DNA of 52,108 nt from Caldilineaceae bacterium SB0664_bin_27 (GCA_009838625.1 VXRG01000054.1:1-52108); one strand, 5' to 3'. Numbered from the stretch's first letter, positions 1 to 9,260 are shown. Notes: generated by a model not told the origin, from the letters alone. Program-made: numbers and translations.

Positions 1-121
1 ATCCCAAAATGGTGGCGAACTTTCATATATCTTATCCAACGACAACACCGCGGCCGGCCCGCAATCCGACTTCCTCCAGAACCGCCGGCAGTTCCCGTTC
101 CTCGCTCCTTGCCTCTGTTCC
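1..121 (-). repeat. Left copy of a long inverted repeat (cut by window edge)
   Basis: The reverse complement of this stretch matches 51773-51892. I counted 76 identical bases of 90 without gaps in the core (121 down to 32 against 51773-51862), and weaker similarity continues to base 1. Both copies can be read as a short open frame ending with the same residues (RAGRGVVVG) and a stop at the same codon, so the repeat may carry a coding tail or be a non-coding element. The left copy points outward and runs off the window, so its full length is unknown. Confidence 0.8.
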
Positions 122-210
122 TACCCCAATCTGGACTGCATCCTTTTCCTGACCAAATTGGCCGGAGGGTCCAGACATGATACTCTTTCCCCGCGGTTCA
201 AGGCGCTGTA

Positions 211-249
211 CCACCTACAAGAACCAGACCGTTATAAGGAGTCAAAACC
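211..249 (+). promoter_or_regulatory. Leader motif shared with the 13674 gene
   Basis: The leader of the oxidoreductase gene contains CCACCT, then AAGAACCAGA, then GGAGTCAAAACC. The same three blocks in the same order lie just before the binding-protein gene at 13674. GGAG at 238-241 is the likely ribosome binding site, although its 14-base distance to the ATG is longer than usual. The shared blocks could be a common 5' untranslated element or a remnant of duplication. No regulator is identified. Confidence 0.45.
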
Positions 250-255
250 GAAATC

Positions 256-1464
256 ATGCCTAGTTACATCGTTATCGGCGGAGGGGCTATCGGACTGAAT
301 GCCGCCTACCAGTTGGCGCGCATGCAGTCCGGCAAGGTCACGCTGTTGGAGAAGGGCCTGGTCGGCGATGGTTCCAGCAGCCGTGCCGGCGGCATCATTA
401 CCGGGCTGCTTTGGTCGGAGACGGGCGTTCTGGCGCGAATGATAAGTCTGCGCCTCTACCAGGAGTTGAGCACCGACCTGGAACAGTACGGCTACCGTTT
501 CCAGGACGTCGGCTGCCTGAACCTCTTCGACCCTGCGTCCTGGCGGGAGCGGGAAGAGCTACTTCCCATGTATGACCGGTTGGGATTCGGCTACGAGATT
601 CTCGACGATGCGCAGATGCGGCAGCGCTGGCCCGATCTGACGCCTGAAGCCGACCTGGTTGGACTTCACGACAATCTGGGAGGCTACAGCGAGCCGCATG
701 AGTTCGTTCCGGCGCTGGCCAGGCGCTGCCGGGATCTCGGTGTGGAAATACGCGAAAACGCGCAGGTCGAAGACCTGCTGATCGATAACGGTCGCGTCGT
801 GGGAGTGAAGACTGCGATGGGCCTATTGGAGGCTGATGTGGTGATCTGCACAGTCCACGCCTGGTCGGTGACGTTCATGGAGCGTTGCGGCGTGCGGTTG
901 CCGATCAAGTCTTTTGTTCACCAGCGGTACGTCTCATCGGAACTGCAGGAACGCGTAGCGTTTCCGGTCATCAACGCCAACCCCTACGGCGGCTATATCC
1001 GTCCGGCGCGTTTGGGTACGACAGACTTTCGCATTCTGGCGGGAGGGGAGACGGAAGAAAGGGAGGAGCAGCGCGTCAATGATCTTTCGTTCCGCATGTC
1101 GGAGCTTTCGGCTCCAGAGAGTGTACGCAGCTGGCTGGCGACGAATTTGACGCCCCTCGTTCCTAAACTGGCTACGACCCGCTGGGAGACAGAGCAGGTC
1201 GGGCTGATCTCCTACTCGCTAGACAGTGAGCCGATTCTGGGAACTCTGCCGGAGTTGCCCGGGTTGGTCGTGGGGGCCGCCTTCCATTCGGGCGGGCTCG
1301 CCTACAGTCCGGTGGCCGGTCTGCTGCTGGCTGATCTTGCGGCCGGCAGGTCGCCGAGCGTTGAAATCTCCTCTTTCTCGCCGGACCGGTTTTCGGCAGA
1401 GGATACGGACGCCTACCTGGCATCGACTTGGGCTCAGGGCGAAGCTCTTCGGCGGCGCCATTGA
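256..1464 (+). CDS. FAD-dependent oxidoreductase, DAO/sarcosine-oxidase-beta-like
   Basis: This 402-residue protein of the D-amino-acid-oxidase (DAO) fold begins with a Rossmann GGGAIG motif at residues 8-13, followed by an acidic residue at the end of strand two (LLEKG). GSSSRAGG near residue 40 is the flavin-contacting turn typical of sarcosine oxidase beta and glycine oxidase. The C-terminal GLVVGAAFHSGGLAYSP segment is the second flavin-binding stretch of the family. Such enzymes oxidise secondary or primary amines to imines in the cytoplasm. It stands just upstream of three oligopeptide-type binding proteins, so its substrate may be an imported amine; that is inference. A promoter candidate at 1493 suggests the transporter is transcribed separately. 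Family call is secure, substrate unknown. Confidence 0.88.
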   Translation: MPSYIVIGGGAIGLNAAYQLARMQSGKVTLLEKGLVGDGSSSRAGGIITGLLWSETGVLARMISLRLYQELSTDLEQYGYRFQDVGCLNLFDPASWREREELLPMYDRLGFGYEILDDAQMRQRWPDLTPEADLVGLHDNLGGYSEPHEFVPALARRCRDLGVEIRENAQVEDLLIDNGRVVGVKTAMGLLEADVVICTVHAWSVTFMERCGVRLPIKSFVHQRYVSSELQERVAFPVINANPYGGYIRPARLGTTDFRILAGGETEEREEQRVNDLSFRMSELSAPESVRSWLATNLTPLVPKLATTRWETEQVGLISYSLDSEPILGTLPELPGLVVGAAFHSGGLAYSPVAGLLLADLAAGRSPSVEISSFSPDRFSAEDTDAYLASTWAQGEALRRRH

Positions 1465-1492
1465 TTTGGCAGCGCGTAGCGGCTGACCAACC

Positions 1493-1521
1493 TTGACAGA
1501 ACGTCTACATTTTGGCATAGT
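1493..1521 (+). promoter_or_regulatory. Sigma70-type promoter for the triple binding-protein operon
   Basis: TTGACA at 1493-1498, a 17-base spacer, and CATAGT at 1516-1521 (four of six matches to the -10 consensus). It lies 29 bases after the oxidoreductase stop and leaves a leader of about 220 bases before the 1750 gene. Similar TTGACA-N17 promoters precede the other two transporter operons. Predicted by eye only. Confidence 0.55.
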
Positions 1522-1749
1522 TGCGGCGTCCGCACGGGCCGCCCACATTGGCACGCGCGTCGCCGCGCGAATCTTCACAGGCGATCACCCGTTGCTGAAC
1601 CTGGTTGACGCTCTACAGGCCCATACTCTTGGGAAAGCGAAAGTCAGATAGACAGACGGCTTGCACGAGTCACTTCTGTCCTGTCCACCGTCGCCCTTCT
1701 GAGGGCGATTTCAACCAAAGCTCCATCAACTTCATAGGGGGAAACACAC

Positions 1750-3426
1750 ATGAGACAATTGCATCTCCGTTTCGCAATATCCGCGCTTCTCTTGCTCTCG
1801 GTTGTTCTGGGCGCGTGCGCGGCGCCGGCGGCCCCGGCGCCTGCCGACTCAGGCGCGGACATGGCCAATGAGGGCGAAATGATGGGCCGGCCTTTGCCGG
1901 ACGACGCCGCCGAAGAGCAGGTCATTCGCTATGTTGCGCGCGGCTTCGGCAGGTTGAATCCTGCGGCAGAAGGTGGGTTCGGGCGCTTTATCATCTCCCA
2001 CATGTTTATGCCTTTCTTTATCCGCGATGCTAACCACAACCTTTCGCCCTGGTTGGCTACGGGCATTGACGCCAACGAAGACCTGAGCGTATACACCATT
2101 CATATCCATCCGGACGCCGTGTGGAATGATGGTTCGCCTGTGACTGCGCAGGAGGCCAAGGCCTACTGGGAATACGGTCTGCACCCCGACAAATGTGTTG
2201 GCTGCTATCTTTCCCGCTTTACGGGCTTTGACCTGATAGAGGGTGCGCAAGCCGTGATCGATGGCGAGGCCGATGAAGTATCCGGCGTCGTGGCCGTGGA
2301 TGACAAGACGCTGGAGGTCCGCCTGGTCGGGCCGGACCCGCTGTTCCCTCAGCGCGTGGCGCTGTTTGACACAGGATTCGTCAAGGTGAAGGACATCACT
2401 GGCGAGGACTTCTCGGCGACATCTGAGACGCGCGTAAACGGTCCGTTCATGCTTCAGGAATGGGACGTGGACGAGCAGAAGTTCGAAATCGTTCAGAATC
2501 CCAACTGGTGGGGAGACAAAAAACCGTTCATAGAGCGGATCATCGCCACCCCCTCGGCTGACGAGAACATCTCCTTCATCATGTGGCAGAACGATGAGGT
2601 TGACATTGCTTTCTTCCTGACCAATGTGCGAGAGCAGTTGGAGGAAGGGACCTTTACAGTGATTCCCTACGCCACCAACCTGTTCTACACCTTCTGGGCC
2701 GGCGTGGAGCCGATCGATGACCTCAATGTGCGGCGTGCTCTGGTGCACGCGGTAGACTGGCGTCCTGCGATTTCGGCCGCCTGGGAAGGCACACGTGACG
2801 ACCGCTTCATGTCGACGCTGCTGACGCCTGAGCTGCAGTGTTACAAGGAGGGCAACTGGCCTGATTTCGGCTTTGATCCCGAACTGGCCAAGGCGGAGCT
2901 GGCGGCCTCCAAGTACGGCGGGCCGGAGAATCTGCCAACTATCCGCATCAGCACCGGCGGTCAGTCCCCGAACTACATCCGCACGGCAGAGATCATGGTA
3001 GAGCAGTGGAAGAACAACCTGGGCATCACGAATGTGGAGATTCGCCCCGGCTGGCTGGATGTCTGGGGCCAGGACGCAGACCTGGTCAACCTTCGCCGCC
3101 AGAGCCTGGGCGCCATTCTGCCCGATCCGCCCAACTTCCTGGCCGGTCACTGGGCCAACTACGGCAACCCGGATGCAGCGGGAAGCATGGCGGATGACGC
3201 GGAACTTGCCGAGATGATCGAGTCGCTCAAGTCGATGTCTCGCGACGATCCCGGATTCTGTGACCTGGTGCAGGAGACTGAGGCGCGCATGTTGGGCCAC
3301 TATCCCATCATCCCCATGATCTGGGATCCTTATGGCTACAGTGTCAAGCCTCACATCAAGAACTTCGGCACAAACGTAGACAATAACTGGGCTACCCTGT
3401 TGGATATCTACGTTGCTGAGCAGTAG
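1750..3426 (+). CDS. Family-5 ABC solute-binding lipoprotein, copy 1 of 3
   Basis: This 558-residue extracellular binding protein is of the SBP_bac_5 (DppA/OppA) family. A Sec signal with hydrophobic core at residues 8-20 ends in the lipobox LGAC, giving lipidated Cys23, followed by an Ala/Pro-rich tether. Family landmarks are IHPDAVWNDGSPVTAQ near residue 120, NVRRALVHAVDW near 330 and the C-terminal NVDNNWATLLDIYV. It should deliver peptides, sugars or other small solutes to the DppB/DppC pair at 7084-9111. It is closely similar along its length to the next two genes, with the same PLPDDAAEEQVIRYV segment after the tether. A terminator hairpin follows at once, suggesting the binding protein is made in excess over the permeases. 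Confidence 0.93.
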   Translation: MRQLHLRFAISALLLLSVVLGACAAPAAPAPADSGADMANEGEMMGRPLPDDAAEEQVIRYVARGFGRLNPAAEGGFGRFIISHMFMPFFIRDANHNLSPWLATGIDANEDLSVYTIHIHPDAVWNDGSPVTAQEAKAYWEYGLHPDKCVGCYLSRFTGFDLIEGAQAVIDGEADEVSGVVAVDDKTLEVRLVGPDPLFPQRVALFDTGFVKVKDITGEDFSATSETRVNGPFMLQEWDVDEQKFEIVQNPNWWGDKKPFIERIIATPSADENISFIMWQNDEVDIAFFLTNVREQLEEGTFTVIPYATNLFYTFWAGVEPIDDLNVRRALVHAVDWRPAISAAWEGTRDDRFMSTLLTPELQCYKEGNWPDFGFDPELAKAELAASKYGGPENLPTIRISTGGQSPNYIRTAEIMVEQWKNNLGITNVEIRPGWLDVWGQDADLVNLRRQSLGAILPDPPNFLAGHWANYGNPDAAGSMADDAELAEMIESLKSMSRDDPGFCDLVQETEARMLGHYPIIPMIWDPYGYSVKPHIKNFGTNVDNNWATLLDIYVAEQ

Positions 3427-3433
3427 ATCGCAG

Positions 3434-3468
3434 GGGGTGAGAGTTGTATCAGGCTCTCACCCCTTTTT
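3434..3468 (+). terminator. Intrinsic terminator after binding protein 1
   Basis: A perfect 10-bp stem (3434-3443 GGGGTGAGAG with 3454-3463) has a 10-base loop and is followed directly by TTTTT at 3464-3468. It sits eight bases after the stop codon and before the next binding-protein gene, so it probably terminates part of the transcripts. Confidence 0.85.
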
Positions 3469-3520
3469 GATTTATTCTGGTGGTTCCAAAACCGATTCAC
3501 TCAAACGGAGGTAGAACCCG

Positions 3521-5191
3521 ATGAAAGACAGAGTTCATCTTTTCTACGTAGTAACTCTCTTCCTGGTCGCTGCACTGGCTCTTTCGGCCTGCGCGGCGCC
3601 GGCTGCCCCGGCTGACTCCGGCGCGGCCATGGCGGACGAGGGAGAGGCGAAGGAAGGCAGGCCGTTACCGGACGACGCCGCCGAAGAGCAGGTTATCCGC
3701 TATGTGACGCGTGATCTCAGCCGACTGAACCCAGCCTCAGAGTCAGGTTTTGGCCGCCCCTGGATCTCTCACATGTGGATGCCGTTCTTCCTGCGCGATC
3801 GCAACCACGATCTGCATCCCTGGTTGGCGACCGATTGGGAAGTGAACGACGACAATTCAGTCTATACGATCCACATCAATCCAGACGCCACCTGGTCGGA
3901 CGGCTCTCCGGTCGTGGCGCAGGAGGCGATCGACTTCTGGTCATGGGCGCTCAGCCCGAGTTGCATCAGCTGCTGGACCTACCTGCGGCTCGGCGTTGTT
4001 GAGGGCGCACAGGCTGTCATTGACGGAGAGGCCGACACGATTTCCGGCTTGACCGCCATTGATGACAAGACACTTCAGATTACCCTTGCGGAGCCAAGCC
4101 CGACCTTTATGGCCAGCATGGCCCACTACAACACCGGCTTCGTCAAGATGGAGGACGTGAACGCCGACGAGTTCGCTGCCGATGCCAATACGCGCGTCAA
4201 CGGGCCGTTCCAGATCGAGGTCTGGGACCTGGATGAGCGCGAGTATGAAATTGTGCAGAATCCCAACTGGTGGGGAGACAAGAAGCCGTATATCGAACGC
4301 ATCGTTGCCCAGTGGTCCAACGACGAGAACATCACCTACATTATGTGGCAGGACGGCGAGGCCGACATCGCCCACTGGTTCACAAACATCCGTGAACCTC
4401 TGCGTGCCGAGAGCCCCGAGCTGTTCGTCCTGATCCCGTATGCCACGAACTTCTACTTTGCACTGCACACCTCCAAACCACCCTTGGATGACATCAACGT
4501 GCGGCGGGCGCTGCTGCACGCGGTCGACTGGGATCTGGCCATCAGCGCTGCCTACGAAGGCTCGCGCGATGAACGCGTGATGAAGACACACATCACGCCC
4601 GAGTTGCCCTGTTACGTAGCGGACAACTGGCCTGACTTCGGATACGATCCTGAACTGGCCAAGCAGGAGTTGGCGGCCTCGAAGTACGGCGGACCTGAAG
4701 ACCTGCCCAAGATCCGCATCTCCAGCGGCGGCCAGTCGCCCAACTACCTGCGTACCGCTGAGATTATGGCGGAGCAGTGGAAGAACGTGTTGGGCATCAC
4801 CGACGTCGAGATCCGGCCGGGCTGGAGCGATGCCTGGGGCCAGGAGGCGGACCTTGTCAACGTGCAGCGCAACAGCTGGGGCGCGACGATTCCCGATCCC
4901 GCAGCCATGATCACGGGTCTTTGGAAGTACTACACAAATCCTGATCATGTCGCACTGGTGGATGATGAGTTGGACGCGATGATGGCCGAGCTTCCAACCC
5001 TCGACCCCAGCAGCGCTGAGTATTGCGAGAAGGTCTCCGCAGCAGAGAAGCGGCTGCTTGGCCACTACTACTTCCTGCCCATGATCTGGGACCTGTACGA
5101 GTATGTCGTACAGCCCCACGTCAAGAATTTCGATGCCAACGTCGACAACAACTGGTCCACGTTGCTCGACATCTACATTGCAGAGCGCTAA
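3521..5191 (+). CDS. Family-5 ABC solute-binding lipoprotein, copy 2 of 3
   Basis: This 556-residue SBP_bac_5 protein has a Sec signal ending in LSAC (lipidated Cys24). It starts at the ATG preceded by ACGGAGG. It aligns throughout with the neighbouring copies (PLPDDAAEEQVIRYV after the tether, QNPNWWGDKKPYIERI near residue 250, NVRRALLHAVDWDLA near 330, C-terminal NVDNNWSTLLDIYI). The copies differ in the central ligand-facing segments, so the three may have diverged in specificity while sharing one permease. That sharing is inferred from gene order: only one permease pair follows. It has its own hairpin downstream. Confidence 0.93.
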   Translation: MKDRVHLFYVVTLFLVAALALSACAAPAAPADSGAAMADEGEAKEGRPLPDDAAEEQVIRYVTRDLSRLNPASESGFGRPWISHMWMPFFLRDRNHDLHPWLATDWEVNDDNSVYTIHINPDATWSDGSPVVAQEAIDFWSWALSPSCISCWTYLRLGVVEGAQAVIDGEADTISGLTAIDDKTLQITLAEPSPTFMASMAHYNTGFVKMEDVNADEFAADANTRVNGPFQIEVWDLDEREYEIVQNPNWWGDKKPYIERIVAQWSNDENITYIMWQDGEADIAHWFTNIREPLRAESPELFVLIPYATNFYFALHTSKPPLDDINVRRALLHAVDWDLAISAAYEGSRDERVMKTHITPELPCYVADNWPDFGYDPELAKQELAASKYGGPEDLPKIRISSGGQSPNYLRTAEIMAEQWKNVLGITDVEIRPGWSDAWGQEADLVNVQRNSWGATIPDPAAMITGLWKYYTNPDHVALVDDELDAMMAELPTLDPSSAEYCEKVSAAEKRLLGHYYFLPMIWDLYEYVVQPHVKNFDANVDNNWSTLLDIYIAER

Positions 5192-5210
5192 GTCAGATTT
5201 GATTGAAAGA

Positions 5211-5239
5211 GGGGTGGAGGTAACCGTTTCTTCCACCCC
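5211..5239 (+). terminator. Terminator-like hairpin after binding protein 2
   Basis: Arms GGGGTGGAGG (5211-5220) and 5230-5239 form a ten-base-pair stem with one G-U pair and a nine-base loop. It starts 20 bases after the stop codon. The following T run is weak, so it may stabilise mRNA ends or terminate only partly. Confidence 0.65.
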
Positions 5240-5296
5240 CCTTCATTGCCCTAGAGTATTGTGCTTCGACTTGCAGAGAATTGGAGGATGATACCC

Positions 5297-6988
5297 ATGA
5301 AAGGCAGATTACAGCCGTACCTCTTGGCTTCACTACTGCTCGTGCTGGTGTTGATCGTTACGGCCTGTGCGGCGCCGGCCGGACCGGCCGCGTCAGACTC
5401 TGGCGCCGCCATGGCGGATGACGGGGAAGAGATGGCCGGGCGTCCGTTGCCGGACGATGCCGCGGAGGAGCAGGTCATCCGGTACGTGACTCGCAACTTC
5501 AGTCGCATGAATCCGGCCTCGGAAGGCGGCTTTGGCAGGCCTTTCGTCTCGCACATCTGGATGACTCTATTCCTGCGAGACTATGAGCACCATCCGCAGC
5601 CCTGGCTGGCCACCGGCTATGACGTCAGCGATGATGGCCTGACCTACACGATCCACATTCACCCCGACGCCATCTGGTCCGATGGTTCGGCGGTAACGGC
5701 CCAGGATGTGAAGGTTTACTGGGAGTATGCGGTGAGTCCTGAATGTATTGGCTGCCGCATGTTTAATTACAGCGCCATCAAATTGATCGAAGGTATCCAG
5801 CCGGTCGTTGACGGCGAGGCGGACGAGATTTCGGGCCTGGTGGCGGTGGATGACAAGACGCTGGAGATCACGCTGGTCGCCCCGAAGCCGATTATTATCG
5901 ACACGCTGGCGAACTACAACACCGCCATCGTCAAATTGGACGACATTCTGGAGGGTGGCGAGATGTGGGCCGCCGACGGCACGGCGCGTGTAAACGGCCC
6001 CTTCAAGGTCAAGGTCTGGGACCCGGACACACAGGAATATGAGGTAGAGCAGAATCCGATGTGGTGGGGCGACAGAAAGCCCTACATCGAGCGGATCATT
6101 GGCCAGGCTTCGGCAGACGAAAACGTCTCCTTCATTATGTGGCAGAACGACGAGGTAGACATTGCCCACTGGCTCACCAACATCCGAGAGCCGCTGCGCG
6201 CCGACAATCCGGAGAGCTTCACTCTGATCCCGTATGCCACCAACTTCTTCTACACGTTGAACACGTCTCTGCCACCTTTCGACGACATAAACGTGCGGCG
6301 TGCCCTTGTGCATGCGGTGGACTGGGACCTGGCCATCGAGGCGGCATGGGAAGGGGCGCGCAGTGACCGCGTCATGAAGACCCATCTCACGCCGGAGATC
6401 CAGTGCTACAAGGCGGACAACTGGCCGGATTTCGGTTACAATCCGGAGCTGGCCAAGGAGGAGCTGGCCGCCTCCAAGTATGGGGGGCCGGAAGACCTGC
6501 CTAAGATCCGTATAACGACGAACGGCCAGTCGCCCAACTATATCCGAACGGCCGAAATCATGATGGAGATGTGGAAGAACAACCTGGGCATCACGAATGT
6601 CGAGATGCGCCCAGGCCGCATCGACGCCTGGGGCCAGGAGGGCGAAGAGGTTCAGGTGTTGCGCCGCAGCTCCGGTGCTGTCATTCCGGATTCCGGCGAG
6701 TGGATGAACGGCTTCTATCAGCGCCTGGGCGATCCGGCCCGCCAGATCAATATCGTGGATGAAGATTTGGGTGCACTGGTTGACGAGATGGCACTCTACT
6801 CGTCCGCTGATCCCGAATACTGTGACTTCGTGCAGGAGGTCGAGTCGCGCATTCTGGGGCACTACTATCTGCTGCCCATGATCTGGGACCTGTACGAATA
6901 CAACACAAAGCCCTGGATTGTCGGCTTCGATACGAACGTGGACAACAACTGGACTTCGCTGCTTGACATGTATGTTGCGAAGCGTTAG
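5297..6988 (+). CDS. Family-5 ABC solute-binding lipoprotein, copy 3 of 3
   Basis: This 563-residue SBP_bac_5 protein starts at the ATG at 5297, which has GGAGG at 5283-5287 nine bases upstream. An upstream in-frame GTG at 5261 lacks such a site and would spoil the signal peptide. The Sec signal ends in VTAC (lipidated Cys24). Landmarks are IHPDAIWSDGSAVTAQDV, WWGDRKPYIERI, NVRRALVHAVDWDLA and the C-terminal NVDNNWTSLLDMYV. It is the copy nearest the permease genes and is separated from them by a strong hairpin. Ligand unknown. Confidence 0.93.
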   Translation: MKGRLQPYLLASLLLVLVLIVTACAAPAGPAASDSGAAMADDGEEMAGRPLPDDAAEEQVIRYVTRNFSRMNPASEGGFGRPFVSHIWMTLFLRDYEHHPQPWLATGYDVSDDGLTYTIHIHPDAIWSDGSAVTAQDVKVYWEYAVSPECIGCRMFNYSAIKLIEGIQPVVDGEADEISGLVAVDDKTLEITLVAPKPIIIDTLANYNTAIVKLDDILEGGEMWAADGTARVNGPFKVKVWDPDTQEYEVEQNPMWWGDRKPYIERIIGQASADENVSFIMWQNDEVDIAHWLTNIREPLRADNPESFTLIPYATNFFYTLNTSLPPFDDINVRRALVHAVDWDLAIEAAWEGARSDRVMKTHLTPEIQCYKADNWPDFGYNPELAKEELAASKYGGPEDLPKIRITTNGQSPNYIRTAEIMMEMWKNNLGITNVEMRPGRIDAWGQEGEEVQVLRRSSGAVIPDSGEWMNGFYQRLGDPARQINIVDEDLGALVDEMALYSSADPEYCDFVQEVESRILGHYYLLPMIWDLYEYNTKPWIVGFDTNVDNNWTSLLDMYVAKR

Positions 6989-7007
6989 CCGTCGACAGGA
7001 CTTGAGT

Positions 7008-7053
7008 TGAGCTATCGCTGCCCTGCCGTGGAGCCCCGGGCAGCGATAGCTCA
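7008..7053 (+). terminator. Perfect 16-bp hairpin between binding protein 3 and permease
   Basis: Arms 7008-7023 (TGAGCTATCGCTGCCC) and 7038-7053 are exact reverse complements around a 14-base loop. No T run follows, so it is more likely an mRNA-stabilising or attenuating structure than a full terminator. It would let the binding-protein message outlast the permease message. Confidence 0.7.
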
Positions 7054-7083
7054 CAGTGTTTCGCATCCTTGAGGAGATGCCGC

Positions 7084-8034
7084 ATGTTCTTCTATACCCT
7101 GAAGCGCCTGGCCATCGCCGTTCCCACATTCATCGCGGTGCTCCTCATCACCTTCACGCTTACCGTGATCAGCCCGTTCGATCCAGTGGCGATGATGATG
7201 ACCCAGTTCGAGGGAACGCTCGACACTCTCGCCAAGGAGGAGGTCATAGAGAGAATCCGGGACCAGTACGGATTGAACGATTCCTACTGGGTCCAGTTTT
7301 CACGCTGGATAGGGCGTCTGTCGCAGGGAGACCTGGGAATTTCCATCAACGGCCAGCGCAACGTGTTGCGCATGATTGTGAAGACGTTTCCCATCTCGTT
7401 CCAATTGGGTCTCGCCGGGGCCGTGGTCACCACTATTCTGGGAATCCCACTGGGCTGTATAGCGGCACTTAAACAGAATACCTGGCTGGACTATACGATC
7501 GTAGGCGGCACACTCGGCTTTCGAACCGTGCCGGTCTTTGTGCTTGCGCCGTTGCTTCTGGTGCTCTTTGTCCTTGTACTCGATATAATGAGGGTGCCTC
7601 GCGGCTGGGACGGGCTGTTCCAGTCGAAAGTGTTACTTCCGGTCTTCATTCTTGCGCTGGGGCCCCTGCCTGTCGTTGTTCGGCAAACCCGGGCTGCCGT
7701 CCTTGAAGTCTTCTCAATGGACTACGTGCGTACCGCCAAGATGAAGGGACTGCATATGTGGCGCATCATTCTTCGCCACATTCTTCGCAACGCACTGATT
7801 CCGGTAGTAACCACGCTGGGCTTCATCGCTGAAGGGCTGATCGTTGGCAGCATTTTCCTCGACAGCATCTTCGCCATACCTGGATTCGGAGGCGTGGCAG
7901 AGGCCGGTTTTCGCGGATTTGACTACCCGGTCATCATGGGCGTTACCATGGTCAGCGCAATCATGATCATTCTCACAAACCTTATCGTCGACCTGGTCTA
8001 TCCCTTCCTCGATCCCCGCATCAAGATTGAATAG
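7084..8034 (+). CDS. ABC transporter permease, DppB type
   Basis: This is a 316-residue inner-membrane subunit of an oligopeptide-type importer. The start is set at the ATG at 7084, which has GAGGAG at 7071-7076; an upstream TTG at 7069 overlaps that ribosome site. The N-terminal helix YTLKRLAIAVPTFIAVLLI is the classic DppB/OppB opening. The BPD_transp_1 EAA loop, which contacts the ATPase, reads DYVRTAKMKGLHMWRIILRH near residue 215. About six membrane segments are visible. It pairs with the DppC-type gene at 8119 and presumably serves the three upstream binding proteins. No ATPase gene is present in the window. Confidence 0.93.
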   Translation: MFFYTLKRLAIAVPTFIAVLLITFTLTVISPFDPVAMMMTQFEGTLDTLAKEEVIERIRDQYGLNDSYWVQFSRWIGRLSQGDLGISINGQRNVLRMIVKTFPISFQLGLAGAVVTTILGIPLGCIAALKQNTWLDYTIVGGTLGFRTVPVFVLAPLLLVLFVLVLDIMRVPRGWDGLFQSKVLLPVFILALGPLPVVVRQTRAAVLEVFSMDYVRTAKMKGLHMWRIILRHILRNALIPVVTTLGFIAEGLIVGSIFLDSIFAIPGFGGVAEAGFRGFDYPVIMGVTMVSAIMIILTNLIVDLVYPFLDPRIKIE

Positions 8035-8118
8035 AACCGTACGCGCGTTTAGCAGGTGTGCGGCCGGATACCATACACTGCCGTTCCCGCTTTATGGGGA
8101 ATCCCAGGACAATATTAG

Positions 8119-9111
8119 ATGAGCGAAAGCAGCGAAACAGTTTCGAACGAGAATTTGGTGGAGGAGCTGGCCGGGGAAGGCTCCGTCAAGACGCGGTCAC
8201 TCTGGAAGGATGCCGTGGGACGGCTCCTGCGCAATCGTCTCTCCGTCATCGGTCTCATCATCACTTTGTTTCTGCTGATCGGCGCTCTATTCGGGCCGTA
8301 CATCGCCCCCTACTCCTATACCGAGCAGGACCTGCTGAATGTAGCCAAGATGCCCAGCCCAGACCACTGGCTCGGGACCGACGAGATCGGGAGGGACCTG
8401 TTCAGCCGTGTGCTTTGGGGCGCCCGGACCGCGACGCTCGTCGCCATCTTCACCACCTTTATCAGCGTAATCATTGGAGTCATTGTCGGCGCTATCGCCG
8501 GCTACGGCGGCGCGCTGGCTGACAACATCACCGGGCGCATCATCGACATCGTAATGTCCGTTCCCGGCCTGCTCCTGGCGGCGCTGATCGCTGTTTCGAT
8601 CAAGGAGCCGGTGGTGTCGTGGGCGGAGAATATCTACGATACGAGCGGCTTCCCTCTCTTTGCAGATACGACCTGGCTCGATCTTCTGGTCGTCTTTGGA
8701 GGGTTGGCCTTTGTCTCCTGGCCCGGTTATGCCCGCTTGATCCGAGGTCAAATCTTCTCGCTGCGCGAAGAGCAGTACATTGAAGCGGCCAAGTCGGTAG
8801 GCGTCTCCGAACTGAAGATTGCGCTGCGGCATCTTCTGCCAAATGCGCTCGGACCGGTCATCGTTACCTTGACTTTCAGCTTCTCCAGCGCAATGGTGCT
8901 CGAGTCTTCGCTCAGCTACCTGGGCATCGGCGTACAGCCGCCCCAGGCCAGCTGGGGCAATATGATTGCCTCCAACATCGGCAGCTGGTCCTACCGTCCC
9001 TGGCTGGTGGCTGTGCCTGCGTTGACCTTGGCGATCGTCACGCTTGGCATCAATTTCCTGGGCGACGGTCTCAACGACGCACTTAATCCCAGATCGAAGC
9101 GTTCGATCTGA
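8119..9111 (+). CDS. ABC transporter permease, DppC type
   Basis: This 330-residue partner of the DppB-type permease has a cytoplasmic N-terminus and then the hydrophobic SVIGLIITLFLLIGALFGPY helix. The DppC signature HWLGTDEIGRDLFSRVLWGA lies near residue 75. The EAA loop is QYIEAAKSVGVSELKIALRH near 215, and the family C-terminus is INFLGDGLNDALNPR. There is an insertion of about 35 residues between membrane segments (KEPVVSWAENIYDTSG onward) compared with the other two DppC-type proteins here. It starts 84 bases after DppB with a weak AGGA site. Its stop codon lies inside a hairpin. Confidence 0.93.
   Translation: MSESSETVSNENLVEELAGEGSVKTRSLWKDAVGRLLRNRLSVIGLIITLFLLIGALFGPYIAPYSYTEQDLLNVAKMPSPDHWLGTDEIGRDLFSRVLWGARTATLVAIFTTFISVIIGVIVGAIAGYGGALADNITGRIIDIVMSVPGLLLAALIAVSIKEPVVSWAENIYDTSGFPLFADTTWLDLLVVFGGLAFVSWPGYARLIRGQIFSLREEQYIEAAKSVGVSELKIALRHLLPNALGPVIVTLTFSFSSAMVLESSLSYLGIGVQPPQASWGNMIASNIGSWSYRPWLVAVPALTLAIVTLGINFLGDGLNDALNPRSKRSI
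9090..9110 (+). terminator. Hairpin built into the stop codon of the DppC-type gene
   Basis: CAGATCGAA (9090-9098) and TTCGATCTG (9102-9110) form a perfect nine-bp stem with a three-base GCG loop. The stop codon TGA (9109-9111) is part of the second arm. The T tract behind it is poor (GGTTTGTGT). It may mark the end of the transporter operon. Confidence 0.5.
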
Positions 9112-9260
9112 TCGGTTTGTGTCTGTGCCAAGTTTAGTGCACAGAGTGCCTGGCTGCAGCGACCCGACTGCATTCGCTCCGACAGCTGTCATTCTCCAGA
9201 ACAACAGAGCCGGAAAGATCCCCGACGATAGAAAAAGTCACACTACGACAAGGAGTTACC

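Noticed and set aside
1849..3354. Long minus-strand open frame (501 codons) opposite binding protein 1
   Set aside because: It is the shadow of a GC-rich coding strand: no ribosome site or family motif, and the plus-strand lipoprotein is unmistakable. The same applies to 5567-7129, 3941-5236 and 17205-18599.
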